This document shows, one piece after another, positions 7,548 to 15,734 of a stretch of DNA of 64,000 nt. Source of the stretch: Actinomadura mexicana (GTDB taxonomy: Bacteria > Actinomycetota > Actinomycetes > Streptosporangiales > Streptosporangiaceae); NCBI RefSeq assembly GCF_900188105.1, contig NZ_FZNP01000009.1, positions 124,001 through 188,000 on the forward strand, in the 5' to 3' direction. Every line of letters starts with the position of its first letter. The first letter of the stretch is position 1. The notes under the pieces were generated by a model. It did no database searches. It was not told the DNA's origin and was given only the letters and a program-made list of their open reading frames with translations. The translations under genes were made by a program, and so were the position numbers.

Positions 7548-7576
7548 TTGCGAGTTATGACAGTGGTCATGATAAT
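7548..7576 (+). promoter_or_regulatory. tetR promoter with operator in its spacer
   Basis: TTGCGA (7548-7553) and GATAAT (7571-7576) are separated by exactly 17 bp. The spacer contains ATGAC-AGTG-GTCAT (7557-7570), flanked by TT and GATAA, making a near-palindrome from 7555 to 7575. The position is ideal for autorepression by the adjacent TetR protein and could also silence the divergent dehydrogenase. Confidence 0.6.
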
Positions 7577-7629
7577 GGCCCAGGTTAATACGGCAATAGG
7601 CAGCAAGAATTTCCTCGAAGGAGCCGATC

Positions 7630-8229
7630 GTGGCGACCGGTGACCGGGGCCCGCGGGAACGGATGGTCTTCAGCGCGGCGCAGCTCATCCGCCGCGACGG
7701 CGTCACCGCGACCGGCCTGCGCGAGGTCGCCGACCACGCCGGGGCGCCGCGCGGCTCGCTGCAGCACTACTTCCCCGGCGGCAAGGAGCAGCTGGTCAAC
7801 GAGGCGGTCGAGTGGGCCGGACGCTACGCGAGGGACCGCGTCGCCCGTTTCGTATCCGCCATGGCGCGCCCCACGCCGGGCAGGCTCTTCGCGGCGATGG
7901 TCCGCCAGTGGACCGACGAGTTCGAGGCGACGGGCTTCGACCGCGGCTGCCCCGTCGCCGCCGCCACGGTCGACTGCGCGGACTCCGTGGAGTCCACCCG
8001 GAGCGCCGCGGCCGCCGCGTTCACCGCCTGGCGGCAGCCGATCGCGCGCGAACTGACCGCCATGGGCGTCCCGCCCCGCAGGGCGACCGCCCTGGCGACC
8101 GTGATGGTCAGCTCCCTGGAAGGCGCCATCCTCCTGGCCAGAGCGGAGCAGAGCGTCCGCCCCCTGCGCACCGTCGCCCGGGAACTGGCCCCCTACCTGG
8201 ACTCCCACGCCCCCGAGAACCCCGGCTGA
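7630..8229 (+). CDS. TetR/AcrR-family transcriptional repressor
   Basis: This 199-residue regulator has an N-terminal helix-turn-helix ([20 protein letters not shown], then [14 protein letters not shown]) and a C-terminal ligand domain of the LmrA/YxaF type, marked by [13 protein letters not shown] near residue 100. The GTG at 7630 follows AAGGAG by seven bases. It probably binds the near-palindrome inside its own promoter and controls the divergent dehydrogenase. The ligand is unknown. Confidence 0.88.
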   Translation: MATGDRGPRERMVFSAAQLIRRDGVTATGLREVADHAGAPRGSLQHYFPGGKEQLVNEAVEWAGRYARDRVARFVSAMARPTPGRLFAAMVRQWTDEFEATGFDRGCPVAAATVDCADSVESTRSAAAAAFTAWRQPIARELTAMGVPPRRATALATVMVSSLEGAILLARAEQSVRPLRTVARELAPYLDSHAPENPG

Positions 8230-8237
8230 CCCGTGTC

Positions 8238-8732
8238 TCAGTGCGTCATGACACCGGGGAGGCGGGTCTGGAAGTCGACGACGCCGACCCACGCGGGGCG
8301 AAGGGCGATCCGGGCCATGCGGGTCTCGGGGTGGTCGGCGCCGGCGACGTACCCCGCGCCGCCTTCCTCGCCCAGGAAGCGGCGCGCCGACAGGGCCTGC
8401 TCGGGCACCATGCCGTCCACCTCGGTGATCGAGACGCGGCCGCGCAGGAGGAGGACCTCCGGGGGCTGCGTGTCGGTGTCGATGGTGACGGCGACGTCGG
8501 GACGTTCGCGGAGCGCGCGGATGCGGGCGGCGGGGCGCAGGATGCCCATCGGCGGGCAGTGGACGTAGGTCGCCATCACCAGCTCCTCGCCGGTCCAGGT
8601 GAACCAGGTCGACATGACGCGGGGCGTCCCGTCGACGGCCGTGTAGGCGAGGCGGGCCGGGATCGTGGAGTGGAGCAGGCGCTTGGCGACGTCGGTTTCG
8701 AGCAGGCGCACGTCGCCCTGGGGAAGGTCCAT
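8238..8732 (-). CDS. Pyridoxamine 5'-phosphate oxidase-fold protein
   Basis: This 164-residue split-barrel flavin or F420-binding protein has PARLAYTAVDGTPRVMSTWF near the N-terminus and DVAVTIDTDTQPPEVLLLRG in the core, typical of the PPOX class. AAGGAG six bases before ATG 8732 fixes the start. It ends eight bases from the tetR gene in convergent orientation. Reductase/oxidase activity on an unknown substrate, with FMN or F420, is inferred from family. Confidence 0.8.
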   Translation of the reverse strand: MDLPQGDVRLLETDVAKRLLHSTIPARLAYTAVDGTPRVMSTWFTWTGEELVMATYVHCPPMGILRPAARIRALRERPDVAVTIDTDTQPPEVLLLRGRVSITEVDGMVPEQALSARRFLGEEGGAGYVAGADHPETRMARIALRPAWVGVVDFQTRLPGVMTH

Positions 8733-8911
8733 GGTCATCTCCTTCATAGCGGTCGGAGGAGACGACCAGGGACGTCCCGAAAACTCATCGCCGCGGGACG
8801 AGATGCGGGAAAAGCCGCCCGCATGCCCGGTTCTAGATCCAAGGGATGATCGAGGGCGCTGCCGCATCTGGGTGACGACCCGAGCGAGAACGCGCTCCCT
8901 TTCGCCGGCGG

Positions 8912-10339
8912 CTAAGCGAGGCCCGAGAGGTCGCGGGTCATGACCGTGTTGCGGTCCGTGGGACGGTTTCCGAGGGAGAGCTGGGGCCATTGCCCGGAGA
9001 GTTCCTGGCGGCTGCGCTCGCTCCAGGCGCGGGCCTCGTCACTTCGGGTCTTGTAGAAGTTGAGCGCGTACCCGCCCGTGTGGACGCGCAGGAGCGTGAA
9101 TCCGCCCGGGTATTCCTTCACCGCTCCGACCTCCTGCTGGACGACCCTGGGCGCGAGCGGGAAGACGGAACGCTGGTTGCGGTGCGTGTGGCCCGCGTGG
9201 TGGAGGAACACGCCGGGCGCCCGGTCGTAGGCCGTGAGGATGCGCAGGGACTGGCCCGCGTCGAGGGAATGAGCACCGGTGACGGCGAGCGGGTCGTTCT
9301 CGGTGAAGAGCGGATGGTGGCCGAAGACGAGGGTGGGACGCTCCGGGTCCTTCTTCAACTCCGCGTCGAACCAGGCATGCTGCTCCGCCGAGAGTCCGCC
9401 GGAGTCGCCGCCGTCGCCGGGCTTGTCGTAGGTGTCGAGTCCGATGACGCGCAAGCCGCGCAGGTCGTGGGAGAAGTACGTCCGGGCGGACGTCGAGAAC
9501 GCGTCCCTGAAGCAGTCGTTCCCCTGGTGCTCGCCTGGACTGCACTCGCCGTACGGCGTCCCGGAGTGCGCACGGTCGTGGTTGCCTCGGGCTATCAGGT
9601 AGTCGTCGCCCAGGGTTCCGAAGGTGTCGAGGATGCTCTTGGCGCTCGCGAGATCGTCGGGGGCCGCCTCGCTCGACACGTCCCCGGCGGCGAGAAGATG
9701 GTGCGCGCCTCTGGCCCGCGCGTCTGCGATCAGAGCCTTCGCCATCACCTCGGGATAGGGCGGATGGCCGGGCACCTGCTCGATGCCTTTGATCCAGGGA
9801 AGCTGACCGACCAGCCCGGCGACGGTCTCGCCCAGGTGGAGGTCGTTGCAAAGGGCGACTGAGAAGAGGTGGCGGCCCGGAGGCGGCTGCGGGGTCGTGA
9901 AAGCGAAGGCGTCCCCATGGGGAGCGCCCGCCGCTCGGCCTGCGGCCAGCCACGTGGGCGCGGCGTCCCGTCCTCTGGAGCGGGCCCTGTAGTAGTAGGT
10001 GCGCCCAGGCTCCAGGTCGGTCAACTCGACGTAGTGGTAGGGCGTGCCGGAGGGGCCGTGGGCGACGCTCGTGAGGCGGGACGGGTGCGTCCCGTAGAGG
10101 ACTTCGGCGTCGGACGGCGCGGGCCGCATCCGACCCAGGCCGTCGTCCGTTCCGGGGACGCCCGTGTACCAGGTGAGGACGGCCGTGGTCTCCGTGACGG
10201 TGACGAGTTCGAGGTTCACCGGCTGGACGTCGTCCGCGGCTCGCGCGGACGACGCCTCGACGGCGGGCAGGAGCGAGGCGCCCGCGACGACGGCACTCCA
10301 GCGCAGGAGCGCCCGGCGGGAGGGCCGGCAGCAGATCAC
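8912..10339 (-). CDS. Exported metallophosphoesterase with Tat-type signal
   Basis: The protein begins with a twin-arginine-like signal (SRRALLRWSAVVAGASLLP, cleavage after ASSARA). A fibronectin-like domain of purple acid phosphatase type follows (VTVTETTAVLTWYTGVPG), then a calcineurin-like phosphoesterase core. Metal-binding motifs in order are ALCNDLHLGE, GDVSSE, ARGNHDRAH, FGHHPLF and HAGHTHRNQ. GTG 10339 gives a short signal n-region; an ATG at 10390 is also in frame and no ribosome site decides. It is likely a secreted phosphatase or phosphodiesterase, acting on an unknown phosphate ester. Confidence 0.85.
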   Translation of the reverse strand: MICCRPSRRALLRWSAVVAGASLLPAVEASSARAADDVQPVNLELVTVTETTAVLTWYTGVPGTDDGLGRMRPAPSDAEVLYGTHPSRLTSVAHGPSGTPYHYVELTDLEPGRTYYYRARSRGRDAAPTWLAAGRAAGAPHGDAFAFTTPQPPPGRHLFSVALCNDLHLGETVAGLVGQLPWIKGIEQVPGHPPYPEVMAKALIADARARGAHHLLAAGDVSSEAAPDDLASAKSILDTFGTLGDDYLIARGNHDRAHSGTPYGECSPGEHQGNDCFRDAFSTSARTYFSHDLRGLRVIGLDTYDKPGDGGDSGGLSAEQHAWFDAELKKDPERPTLVFGHHPLFTENDPLAVTGAHSLDAGQSLRILTAYDRAPGVFLHHAGHTHRNQRSVFPLAPRVVQQEVGAVKEYPGGFTLLRVHTGGYALNFYKTRSDEARAWSERSRQELSGQWPQLSLGNRPTDRNTVMTRDLSGLA

Positions 10340-10441
10340 GATCGCTACGGTGGCAGCACGCGGCCCACCGCACCAGGCCCAAACGGGCAACGGCCGGTGA
10401 ACCGGCCGCCGGGCGGCGGACGCCCGAAACGGCCGGGCCCC

Positions 10442-10525
10442 GTCAGCTCACTGCGGCGTCAGCTCATCACACAGGTCAGCTCATCACGCAGGTCAGCTCA
10501 TCACAGGCAGGTCAGCTCATCACGG
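10442..10525 (-). repeat. Tandem copies of the gatD stop region
   Basis: The plus-strand core GTCAGCTCATCAC recurs four times, with a fifth degenerate copy, at 16-20 bp spacing. The copy nearest gatD contains its last codons and stop (GTGATGAGCTGA on the minus strand), so the gene's 3' end has been serially duplicated downstream. No gene lies in 10391-10511. It looks like slippage debris; a terminator role is not supported because no stem forms. Confidence 0.8.
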
Positions 10526-11228
10526 CTTGCAGGCGCTCCTCACGGAGGCGGCCGGCCCACGAGTCGTCCAGCGGGGGGATGTCCCTGCCGACGGCCCAGC
10601 GGAGCAGCAGGTCGGCCAGGCCGGGGTTGCGGACGAGCGCCGGACCGTGCATGTAGGTGCCGAGGACGCGGCCGCTGTAGGCGCCCTCGAAGCCGTTTCC
10701 GTCGCCGTTGCCGACGCCGTGCAGCACCTTCGCGAACGGGCGCGCGTTCGGGCCGATCTGCGTGACGCCCTGGTGGTTCTCGAAGCCGGTGATGCGCGGG
10801 ACGTTCAGCTCCCCCGCGACGTCCCCGACGATCTCGCCGACGGCGCGCTGCTCGCCGCGGCCGGAGCGGATGTCGAGCAGGCCGAGGCCCGGCACGGGCT
10901 GGCCCTCCTCGCCGCCGAACTCGTGGCCGAGCAGCTGGTAGCCGGCGCAGACCGCGAACACGACCGCGCCGGACTGGACGGCCCGCGCGAGGCCGCCGTC
11001 GCCCCGCAGCCGCTGCGCCGCGAGGATCTGCGGCCGGTCCTCGCCGCCGCCGAGCAGGTAGATGTCGCCGTCGGCGGGCACGTGCTCGTCCGACCGGAGG
11101 CTGACGGTCTCGGTGGGGATGCCGCGCAGCGCCGCGCGCCGCTCCAGGACGATCGTGTTGCCCTGGTCGCCGTAGGTGCTGAGCAGGTCCGGGTAGATCC
11201 AGACGATTTTGATGCGGTCAGACGACAC
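10512..11228 (-). CDS. gatD: Lipid II isoglutaminyl synthase, glutaminase subunit GatD
   Basis: GatD (238 residues) releases ammonia from glutamine for MurT, which amidates D-isoglutamate of lipid II. It is a CobB/CobQ-like amidotransferase: nucleophile Cys94 in FAVCAGYQLLG and the His of GTYMHGP at 194 match the known catalytic pair. The N-terminal IVWIYPDLLSTYGDQGN is typical. The GTG start at 11228 overlaps the end of murT by 11 bp, so the two are translationally coupled. It acts on the cytoplasmic membrane face. Highly confident because both subunits are adjacent. Confidence 0.93.
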   Translation of the reverse strand: MSSDRIKIVWIYPDLLSTYGDQGNTIVLERRAALRGIPTETVSLRSDEHVPADGDIYLLGGGEDRPQILAAQRLRGDGGLARAVQSGAVVFAVCAGYQLLGHEFGGEEGQPVPGLGLLDIRSGRGEQRAVGEIVGDVAGELNVPRITGFENHQGVTQIGPNARPFAKVLHGVGNGDGNGFEGAYSGRVLGTYMHGPALVRNPGLADLLLRWAVGRDIPPLDDSWAGRLREERLQAVMS

Positions 11229-12468
11229 GGCCGTACCTCGTTCGGATGGTCTGGAAGGCGGTGTAGTTGGCGATCACGTCCAGGTGGCCGGGCGGGACGG
11301 CCATGACCGCCTGGTCGATGTCGTCCACCATCGTGAAGGACACCTCGGCGGCCTCCAGCCGGGCGGCGAGGTCGATGCGGCGCTCGCCGGTCACCCACAC
11401 GGGACGGCCCCGCAGGATGCGGTAGTCGACGTCCCAGAGCCAGGACGTGTCGCGGCCGTCGGGGCCCTGCGCGTTGACCGACAGGGCCACGGGACCGGGC
11501 GCGGGCTGCAGGACGTCGAACGCCTCCAGCCACCCGGCGGGGTTCTTCGACAGCAGCAGCCGGATCGAGCGGCCCTGGTGCTCGACCGTCGTGTACCGGC
11601 CGGCGACCGAGGTGACCTGCGACAGCAGCGGGAGGGCCTGCTCGGGCGGCACCCCGAACTGCGCGACGACCGCCAGGGCGATCAGGGCGTTCGAGCGGTT
11701 CGCGCGGCCGGGCAGGGACAGGCCCGCGAGCGAGTAGGCGCGGCCGTCCGGCGCGGTGATCGTGTCGCCCCTCAGCGCCCAGTCGGGACGGGGGCGGGCG
11801 AAGTGGCACTGCCGGCAGCGCCAGTCGCTGTCCTCGTCGGTGTCCTGCCGGTCGAGGGGACCGCCGCACTCGGGGCAGCACCAGGAGTCCTCGCGCCAGT
11901 GCTGGCCCGCGGCGACCCACGTGACGCTCTTGGCGGTGGACGCGCCCCAGGTGACCAGCGGGTCGTCGCAGTTGGCGATGACGTGGCTGGTCGGGGACGC
12001 CTCCAGCGCGCGCCGCCACTTGCCGGCCAGCAGCCAGATCTCGGCGGCGCGGTCCATCTGGTCGCGGCTGAGGTTCATCAGCGCGACGATGTTCGCCCCG
12101 GTCTCCTTCAGGACCATCGGGACGTACTTCTCGTCGCACTCCAGCACGCCGTAGCGGGCGGACGGTGCGGACGCCAGCGCGGACACGTGCCCGGTCGGCA
12201 TGTTCGCGCCGAACGCGTTGGTGGCGACCTCGCCGAGGGGCGTCATGGCCGAGGTGATCAGCCGGGTCGTCGTCGTCTTGCCGTTGGTGGCGCTGACGAG
12301 GACGAGCTTGCGGTCCTTGGCGAGCTTGGTCAGCAGCTCCGGGTCGAGCCGGAGGCCGACGCGGCCGCCGATCACCGAGCCGTCCCCGCGGCCGGCCATT
12401 CGGGACATCTTGGCGGCCGTACGACCGAGCGCGACGGCCAGCTGCGAACGCAGCGGAAGATCGCTCAT
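11218..12468 (-). CDS. murT: Lipid II isoglutaminyl synthase, Mur-ligase subunit MurT
   Basis: MurT (416 residues) activates D-Glu of lipid II with ATP and uses GatD-derived ammonia. The Mur-ligase P-loop SATNGKTTTTR is at residues 59-69. A zinc ribbon with Cys198/Cys201 and Cys218/Cys221 is inserted in the central domain, as in known MurT. The DUF1727 domain forms the C-terminus and contacts GatD. Amidated lipid II favours transpeptidation in related actinobacteria. The 357-bp region upstream is shared with the divergent zinc-ribbon gene and must hold both promoters. Confidence 0.93.
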   Translation of the reverse strand: MSDLPLRSQLAVALGRTAAKMSRMAGRGDGSVIGGRVGLRLDPELLTKLAKDRKLVLVSATNGKTTTTRLITSAMTPLGEVATNAFGANMPTGHVSALASAPSARYGVLECDEKYVPMVLKETGANIVALMNLSRDQMDRAAEIWLLAGKWRRALEASPTSHVIANCDDPLVTWGASTAKSVTWVAAGQHWREDSWCCPECGGPLDRQDTDEDSDWRCRQCHFARPRPDWALRGDTITAPDGRAYSLAGLSLPGRANRSNALIALAVVAQFGVPPEQALPLLSQVTSVAGRYTTVEHQGRSIRLLLSKNPAGWLEAFDVLQPAPGPVALSVNAQGPDGRDTSWLWDVDYRILRGRPVWVTGERRIDLAARLEAAEVSFTMVDDIDQAVMAVPPGHLDVIANYTAFQTIRTRYGRVV

Positions 12469-12733
12469 GGACTCCGTCTTCTCTGGATGCGCCGGGAAAC
12501 CGCTTTGAGCCTAGCCGCTGAGTGCGACGCTCGCGGCGCGCCGGGCGGTTCGGGGGACATGCGTCACATCACCGGTGCACAATGTGAGCAGCATCACAAC
12601 GATCCCGGTAAACCACTGGCGGCAATCTTGACCAGTACCGACATGTCGTGATTGCGTGCGACCTCCGACTGCGGTGCGCCGGATTACCAACCACGCGTCC
12701 AAGAACGGCGTTACCCACTACTTTTGTCGGGAG

Positions 12734-12778
12734 CCCCGCTGATGATCGCGGGGAGCGGTGCCCGCCCCGGGCGGCGGG
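12734..12778 (+). promoter_or_regulatory. Two consecutive hairpins in leader of zinc-ribbon gene
   Basis: CCCCGC-TGATGATC-GCGGGG (12734-12753) is followed by CCCGCC-CCGGGC-GGCGGG (12761-12778), about 50 bases before the ATG at 12826. The 12469-12825 gap otherwise holds no gene. The hairpins could be an mRNA leader structure or stability element. No known riboswitch was recognised. Confidence 0.4.
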
Positions 12779-12825
12779 CCTGGATCGCAAGCGTGGGCAA
12801 GCGGCTAAAAGGCGAGGTCTGAGCG

Positions 12826-14439
12826 ATGCAGTGTCCGACGTGCGGGAATGACACGCCTGGGACGCTCGGCAAGTGTTCGCACTGCGAGGCGCCGATCGAC
12901 GTGTACTCGGTCGCGCCCGCCGTCCCGCTGGCGTCGCCGGTCGCGGAGGCCGCCCCGGTGGGCATGGCGGGCGGCGCCGACCCGCTCGTCGACCGGACGA
13001 TGACGGCGCCGCCGTCCTGGGCCGCCGGCCCGCAGGGCGCGCCCGAGCCTCCGGCGCAGCCGCCGCTCCGGCTGTCGGCCGAGCCGCCGATCCGGCTGCC
13101 CGCGGAGCCGCCCGCGACCGCCTCGGCGCCGACGCCCGCCGTCGCGTCCCCACTACCGGTCCCCGACCCCGACGACACCGCGGCCTGGACGTTCGACCCC
13201 AACGCCGACGACGACTCCGGCGCCTTCACCACACCGCCTTCAGCGCCCTCGTGGGCGGGCGGGCAGCAGGCGCCGCACGCCGCGGAGAAGCCCGCCCCGA
13301 CCTCGGCGTCGAACCCGTACGGGCTCCAGGACCAGGCCCCCCGCACGGAGTCGATCGTCCCGGACTCGTGGTTCGCGCAGCCGCGCAAGCCCGAGGCGCC
13401 GGACGCCGACGCCACGCAGGCGTGGGGCCGGCAGCCGCCCGGCGGCCCGCAGTTCCCCGCCCTCCCGGACGCGGAGGCGACGCAGATCGCCCCCGGCGCG
13501 GGGACGGGCCTGGCCCTGCCCGGCGCGGAGGGCTTCGGCGGCGACCTCGACCAGACGCGGCTGGACCCCGGCTCCCCCATGGGCGCCCCCGCCCCGATGG
13601 GCGGCATGGGGCCCATGGGCGGCGGTATGGGGAACATGGGCCCGATGCAGACGATGCAGTACGGGCCGATGCAGCAGGGCCCCATGCAGCAGGGCCCGAT
13701 GGGTCCCGGAATGCAGCCCATGGGCGCGATGGGGCCGGGCGACCCCGCGTACGGCGGCTACCCGCCGGGCCAGTTCCCGCCGGGCGGGCCGGGCCATCCG
13801 GGCGGGCCGGGCCAGAGCAAGAGCGGGACGAGCAAGCCGCTGATCGCCGCGGTGGCCGCGCTGGTCACGGTCGCGGTCGGCGCCGTCGCGTTCGTCGCGT
13901 GGCCGTCCGGAGACGACCCGTCGCCGGGCACGGACCCGTCTCCGGCGGCGTCCCAGAAGCAGGTCGCGCAGAAGAACGCGATCCCGCCCGAGACGAAGCA
14001 GCAGGCCGCGGCCCTGAACGCGATCCTGAACGACAGCGTCGGCACCCGCCGGATCCTCGCCGGGGCGCTCGGCCGGGCCGGCAAGTGCAAGACGCTTCCG
14101 CAGGCGATCCAGGGATTCCAGACGGTCGCGCAGCGCCGCACGAACCAGATGCGCCGCACGCAGGGGCTCAAGGTCGACAAGCTGGCGAACGGGGAGCGGC
14201 TGCGCGTCTCGCTGAACCAGGCGCTGGGGGCTTCGCTGCAGGTCGACCAGGTGCTGCTGCGGTGGGCGCAGGCCAACCAGCGGCACTGCAAGGGCAAGCC
14301 GCGCCCGGCCGCGGCGCAGGTTCCCGGGCGCGCGGACGCCGAACGGCGCGCGACGGCGACGAAGAAGCAGTTCGTCGTCCTGTGGAACCCCGTCGCGAAG
14401 AAGACCGATCAGCCGCAGCGTAGCTGGAAACGGGTGTAA
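12826..14439 (+). CDS. Zinc-ribbon, Pro-rich, single-pass membrane protein (paralogue A)
   Basis: A 537-residue protein of unknown function. Residues 1-20 form a zinc ribbon with C3, C6, C17 and C20. Residues 30-330 are disordered, rich in Pro, Ala, Gly and Met, with scattered Asp-Ala-Thr-Gln-like motifs (DADATQAW, DAEATQIAP) and a Met-Gly-Pro low-complexity stretch. A transmembrane helix lies near 338-359. The outer C-terminal domain has two cysteines (GKCKTLP, RHCKG) and an NPVAKK motif shared with the next gene, suggesting a disulfide-linked fold outside the cell. The topology points to transmembrane sensing; function is inferred only. Confidence 0.75.
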   Translation: MQCPTCGNDTPGTLGKCSHCEAPIDVYSVAPAVPLASPVAEAAPVGMAGGADPLVDRTMTAPPSWAAGPQGAPEPPAQPPLRLSAEPPIRLPAEPPATASAPTPAVASPLPVPDPDDTAAWTFDPNADDDSGAFTTPPSAPSWAGGQQAPHAAEKPAPTSASNPYGLQDQAPRTESIVPDSWFAQPRKPEAPDADATQAWGRQPPGGPQFPALPDAEATQIAPGAGTGLALPGAEGFGGDLDQTRLDPGSPMGAPAPMGGMGPMGGGMGNMGPMQTMQYGPMQQGPMQQGPMGPGMQPMGAMGPGDPAYGGYPPGQFPPGGPGHPGGPGQSKSGTSKPLIAAVAALVTVAVGAVAFVAWPSGDDPSPGTDPSPAASQKQVAQKNAIPPETKQQAAALNAILNDSVGTRRILAGALGRAGKCKTLPQAIQGFQTVAQRRTNQMRRTQGLKVDKLANGERLRVSLNQALGASLQVDQVLLRWAQANQRHCKGKPRPAAAQVPGRADAERRATATKKQFVVLWNPVAKKTDQPQRSWKRV

Positions 14440-14469
14440 CGGTCGGTCACGCAGTATTCTCTGACCGTT
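14438..14469. promoter_or_regulatory. Inverted repeat between the two zinc-ribbon paralogues
   Basis: AACGGTC and GACCGTT form a perfect 7-bp inverted repeat with an 18-bp spacer that includes TATTCT, a good -10 box for the second gene. It may be an operator over an internal promoter, or a weak intercistronic stem. Confidence 0.35.
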
Positions 14470-14494
14470 CGAACTCACCGGGCAGGGGGCCGTC

Positions 14495-15733
14495 ATGCGG
14501 TGTCCGAATTGCGGAACCGACTCCGCTTCTTCGTCGCCCAGGTGCGCGCGCTGCGACGCGCCCCTCGTCCCGCCGGTCGCGGACGACGCGACAGCTCGGG
14601 GCGACAGGGCCGGCGCAGGCGACGCGACCTCCCACGACGAAACGACCCGCGACCCCTTCGGCGCCCCACCGCGGGACGCCCCGCCAGGCCGGCGGGCACC
14701 GGACGCTGACGACGCGACCGTCCAAGACACCCCGTACGGCGGCGGTTCGATGGGCGGCGCTCCGATGGGCGGCATCCCACCAGGTGGAAACCCGCCTGGC
14801 AACAGCGAGGCGACCGTCCAAGGTCACTCCTACGGCGCCCCGATGGGCAGCGTCCCGCAGGGCGGAAACCCGCCCGACGCGGACGACGCGACCATCCAGA
14901 ACGACACGTACCACGCCCCGTACGGGGGCGGGCCCTACGGGGGCGGGGCGCCGGGTGACAGCGGTCAGGCCGGGGTGCCGGTGCCGTGGGAACCGGTGCC
15001 GCCGCCGTGGGCCGACCAGAGCCCCGTCCAGTGGGAGGCGCGACCCGACCACACCCTGAACATGCCGCCCTCCGAGGAGCGGACGACGCACCTCGCCCCC
15101 GAGCCGTGGGCGGCCGAGCCGTGGTCCGAGCCCGCGATCTGGCAGCCTCCGGCGCCGCCGAAGCGCAGCATGCTGCCCTACTTCCTCGGCGCGGCGGGGG
15201 TCGTCCTCCTGATCGGGGTGGCGCTGGGCATCGTGTTCTGGCCGAAGGGTTCGGGCTCGGCGCCGCCCGCGGCGTCCGAGCCGTCCACGGGCCAGAGCCA
15301 GAGCGTCGCGTCCGCGTCCGACAGTCCCGCGCCCGGCGGCGACCTCGACGCGCAGGCCGGCGCCGTCGACGACCTGCTGGGGGAGATGGGCGGGACCCGC
15401 TCCGACCTCGGCACCGTCGTCACCCAGGGCTGCCCGGTCAGCGGCGTGCAGCGCGTCCTCGACGCGCGCCGCGGCCAGTTGGAGAAGGCGCGGGGCCTGG
15501 ACGTGAGCGCGCTCGACCACGGCGCGGAGATGAAGGCCGCGCTCGTCCGCGCCCTGGAGGCGTCGACGGAGTCGAACCAGCGCTACCTGGACGGAGCACC
15601 CGGCTGCCCGTCCGACAGCGAGGTCGCCGACGTCAACCAGCGCGCCAGCTCCGCCAAGAGCGAGTTCATCGGCTACTGGAACCCGGTCGCCCAGCAGGCC
15701 GGGCTCCCCGCCCGCACCGAGGGCGACATCTGA
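14495..15733 (+). CDS. Zinc-ribbon, Pro-rich, single-pass membrane protein (paralogue B)
   Basis: This 412-residue protein is a tandem paralogue of the previous gene. It has the same zinc-ribbon spacing (C3, C6, C17, C20), a Gly/Pro-rich linker with three near-identical (D/E)ATVQ or DATIQ motifs, a transmembrane helix near 226-249, and an outer domain with two cysteines (QGCPVSGV, GAPGCPSD) and NPVAQQ. The repeated acidic-Ala-Thr motifs resemble Ser/Thr-kinase or FHA recognition sites, but that is speculation. It ends one base from the convergent HerA-type gene. No established family name is recognised. Confidence 0.75.
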   Translation: MRCPNCGTDSASSSPRCARCDAPLVPPVADDATARGDRAGAGDATSHDETTRDPFGAPPRDAPPGRRAPDADDATVQDTPYGGGSMGGAPMGGIPPGGNPPGNSEATVQGHSYGAPMGSVPQGGNPPDADDATIQNDTYHAPYGGGPYGGGAPGDSGQAGVPVPWEPVPPPWADQSPVQWEARPDHTLNMPPSEERTTHLAPEPWAAEPWSEPAIWQPPAPPKRSMLPYFLGAAGVVLLIGVALGIVFWPKGSGSAPPAASEPSTGQSQSVASASDSPAPGGDLDAQAGAVDDLLGEMGGTRSDLGTVVTQGCPVSGVQRVLDARRGQLEKARGLDVSALDHGAEMKAALVRALEASTESNQRYLDGAPGCPSDSEVADVNQRASSAKSEFIGYWNPVAQQAGLPARTEGDI

Positions 15734-15734
15734 G

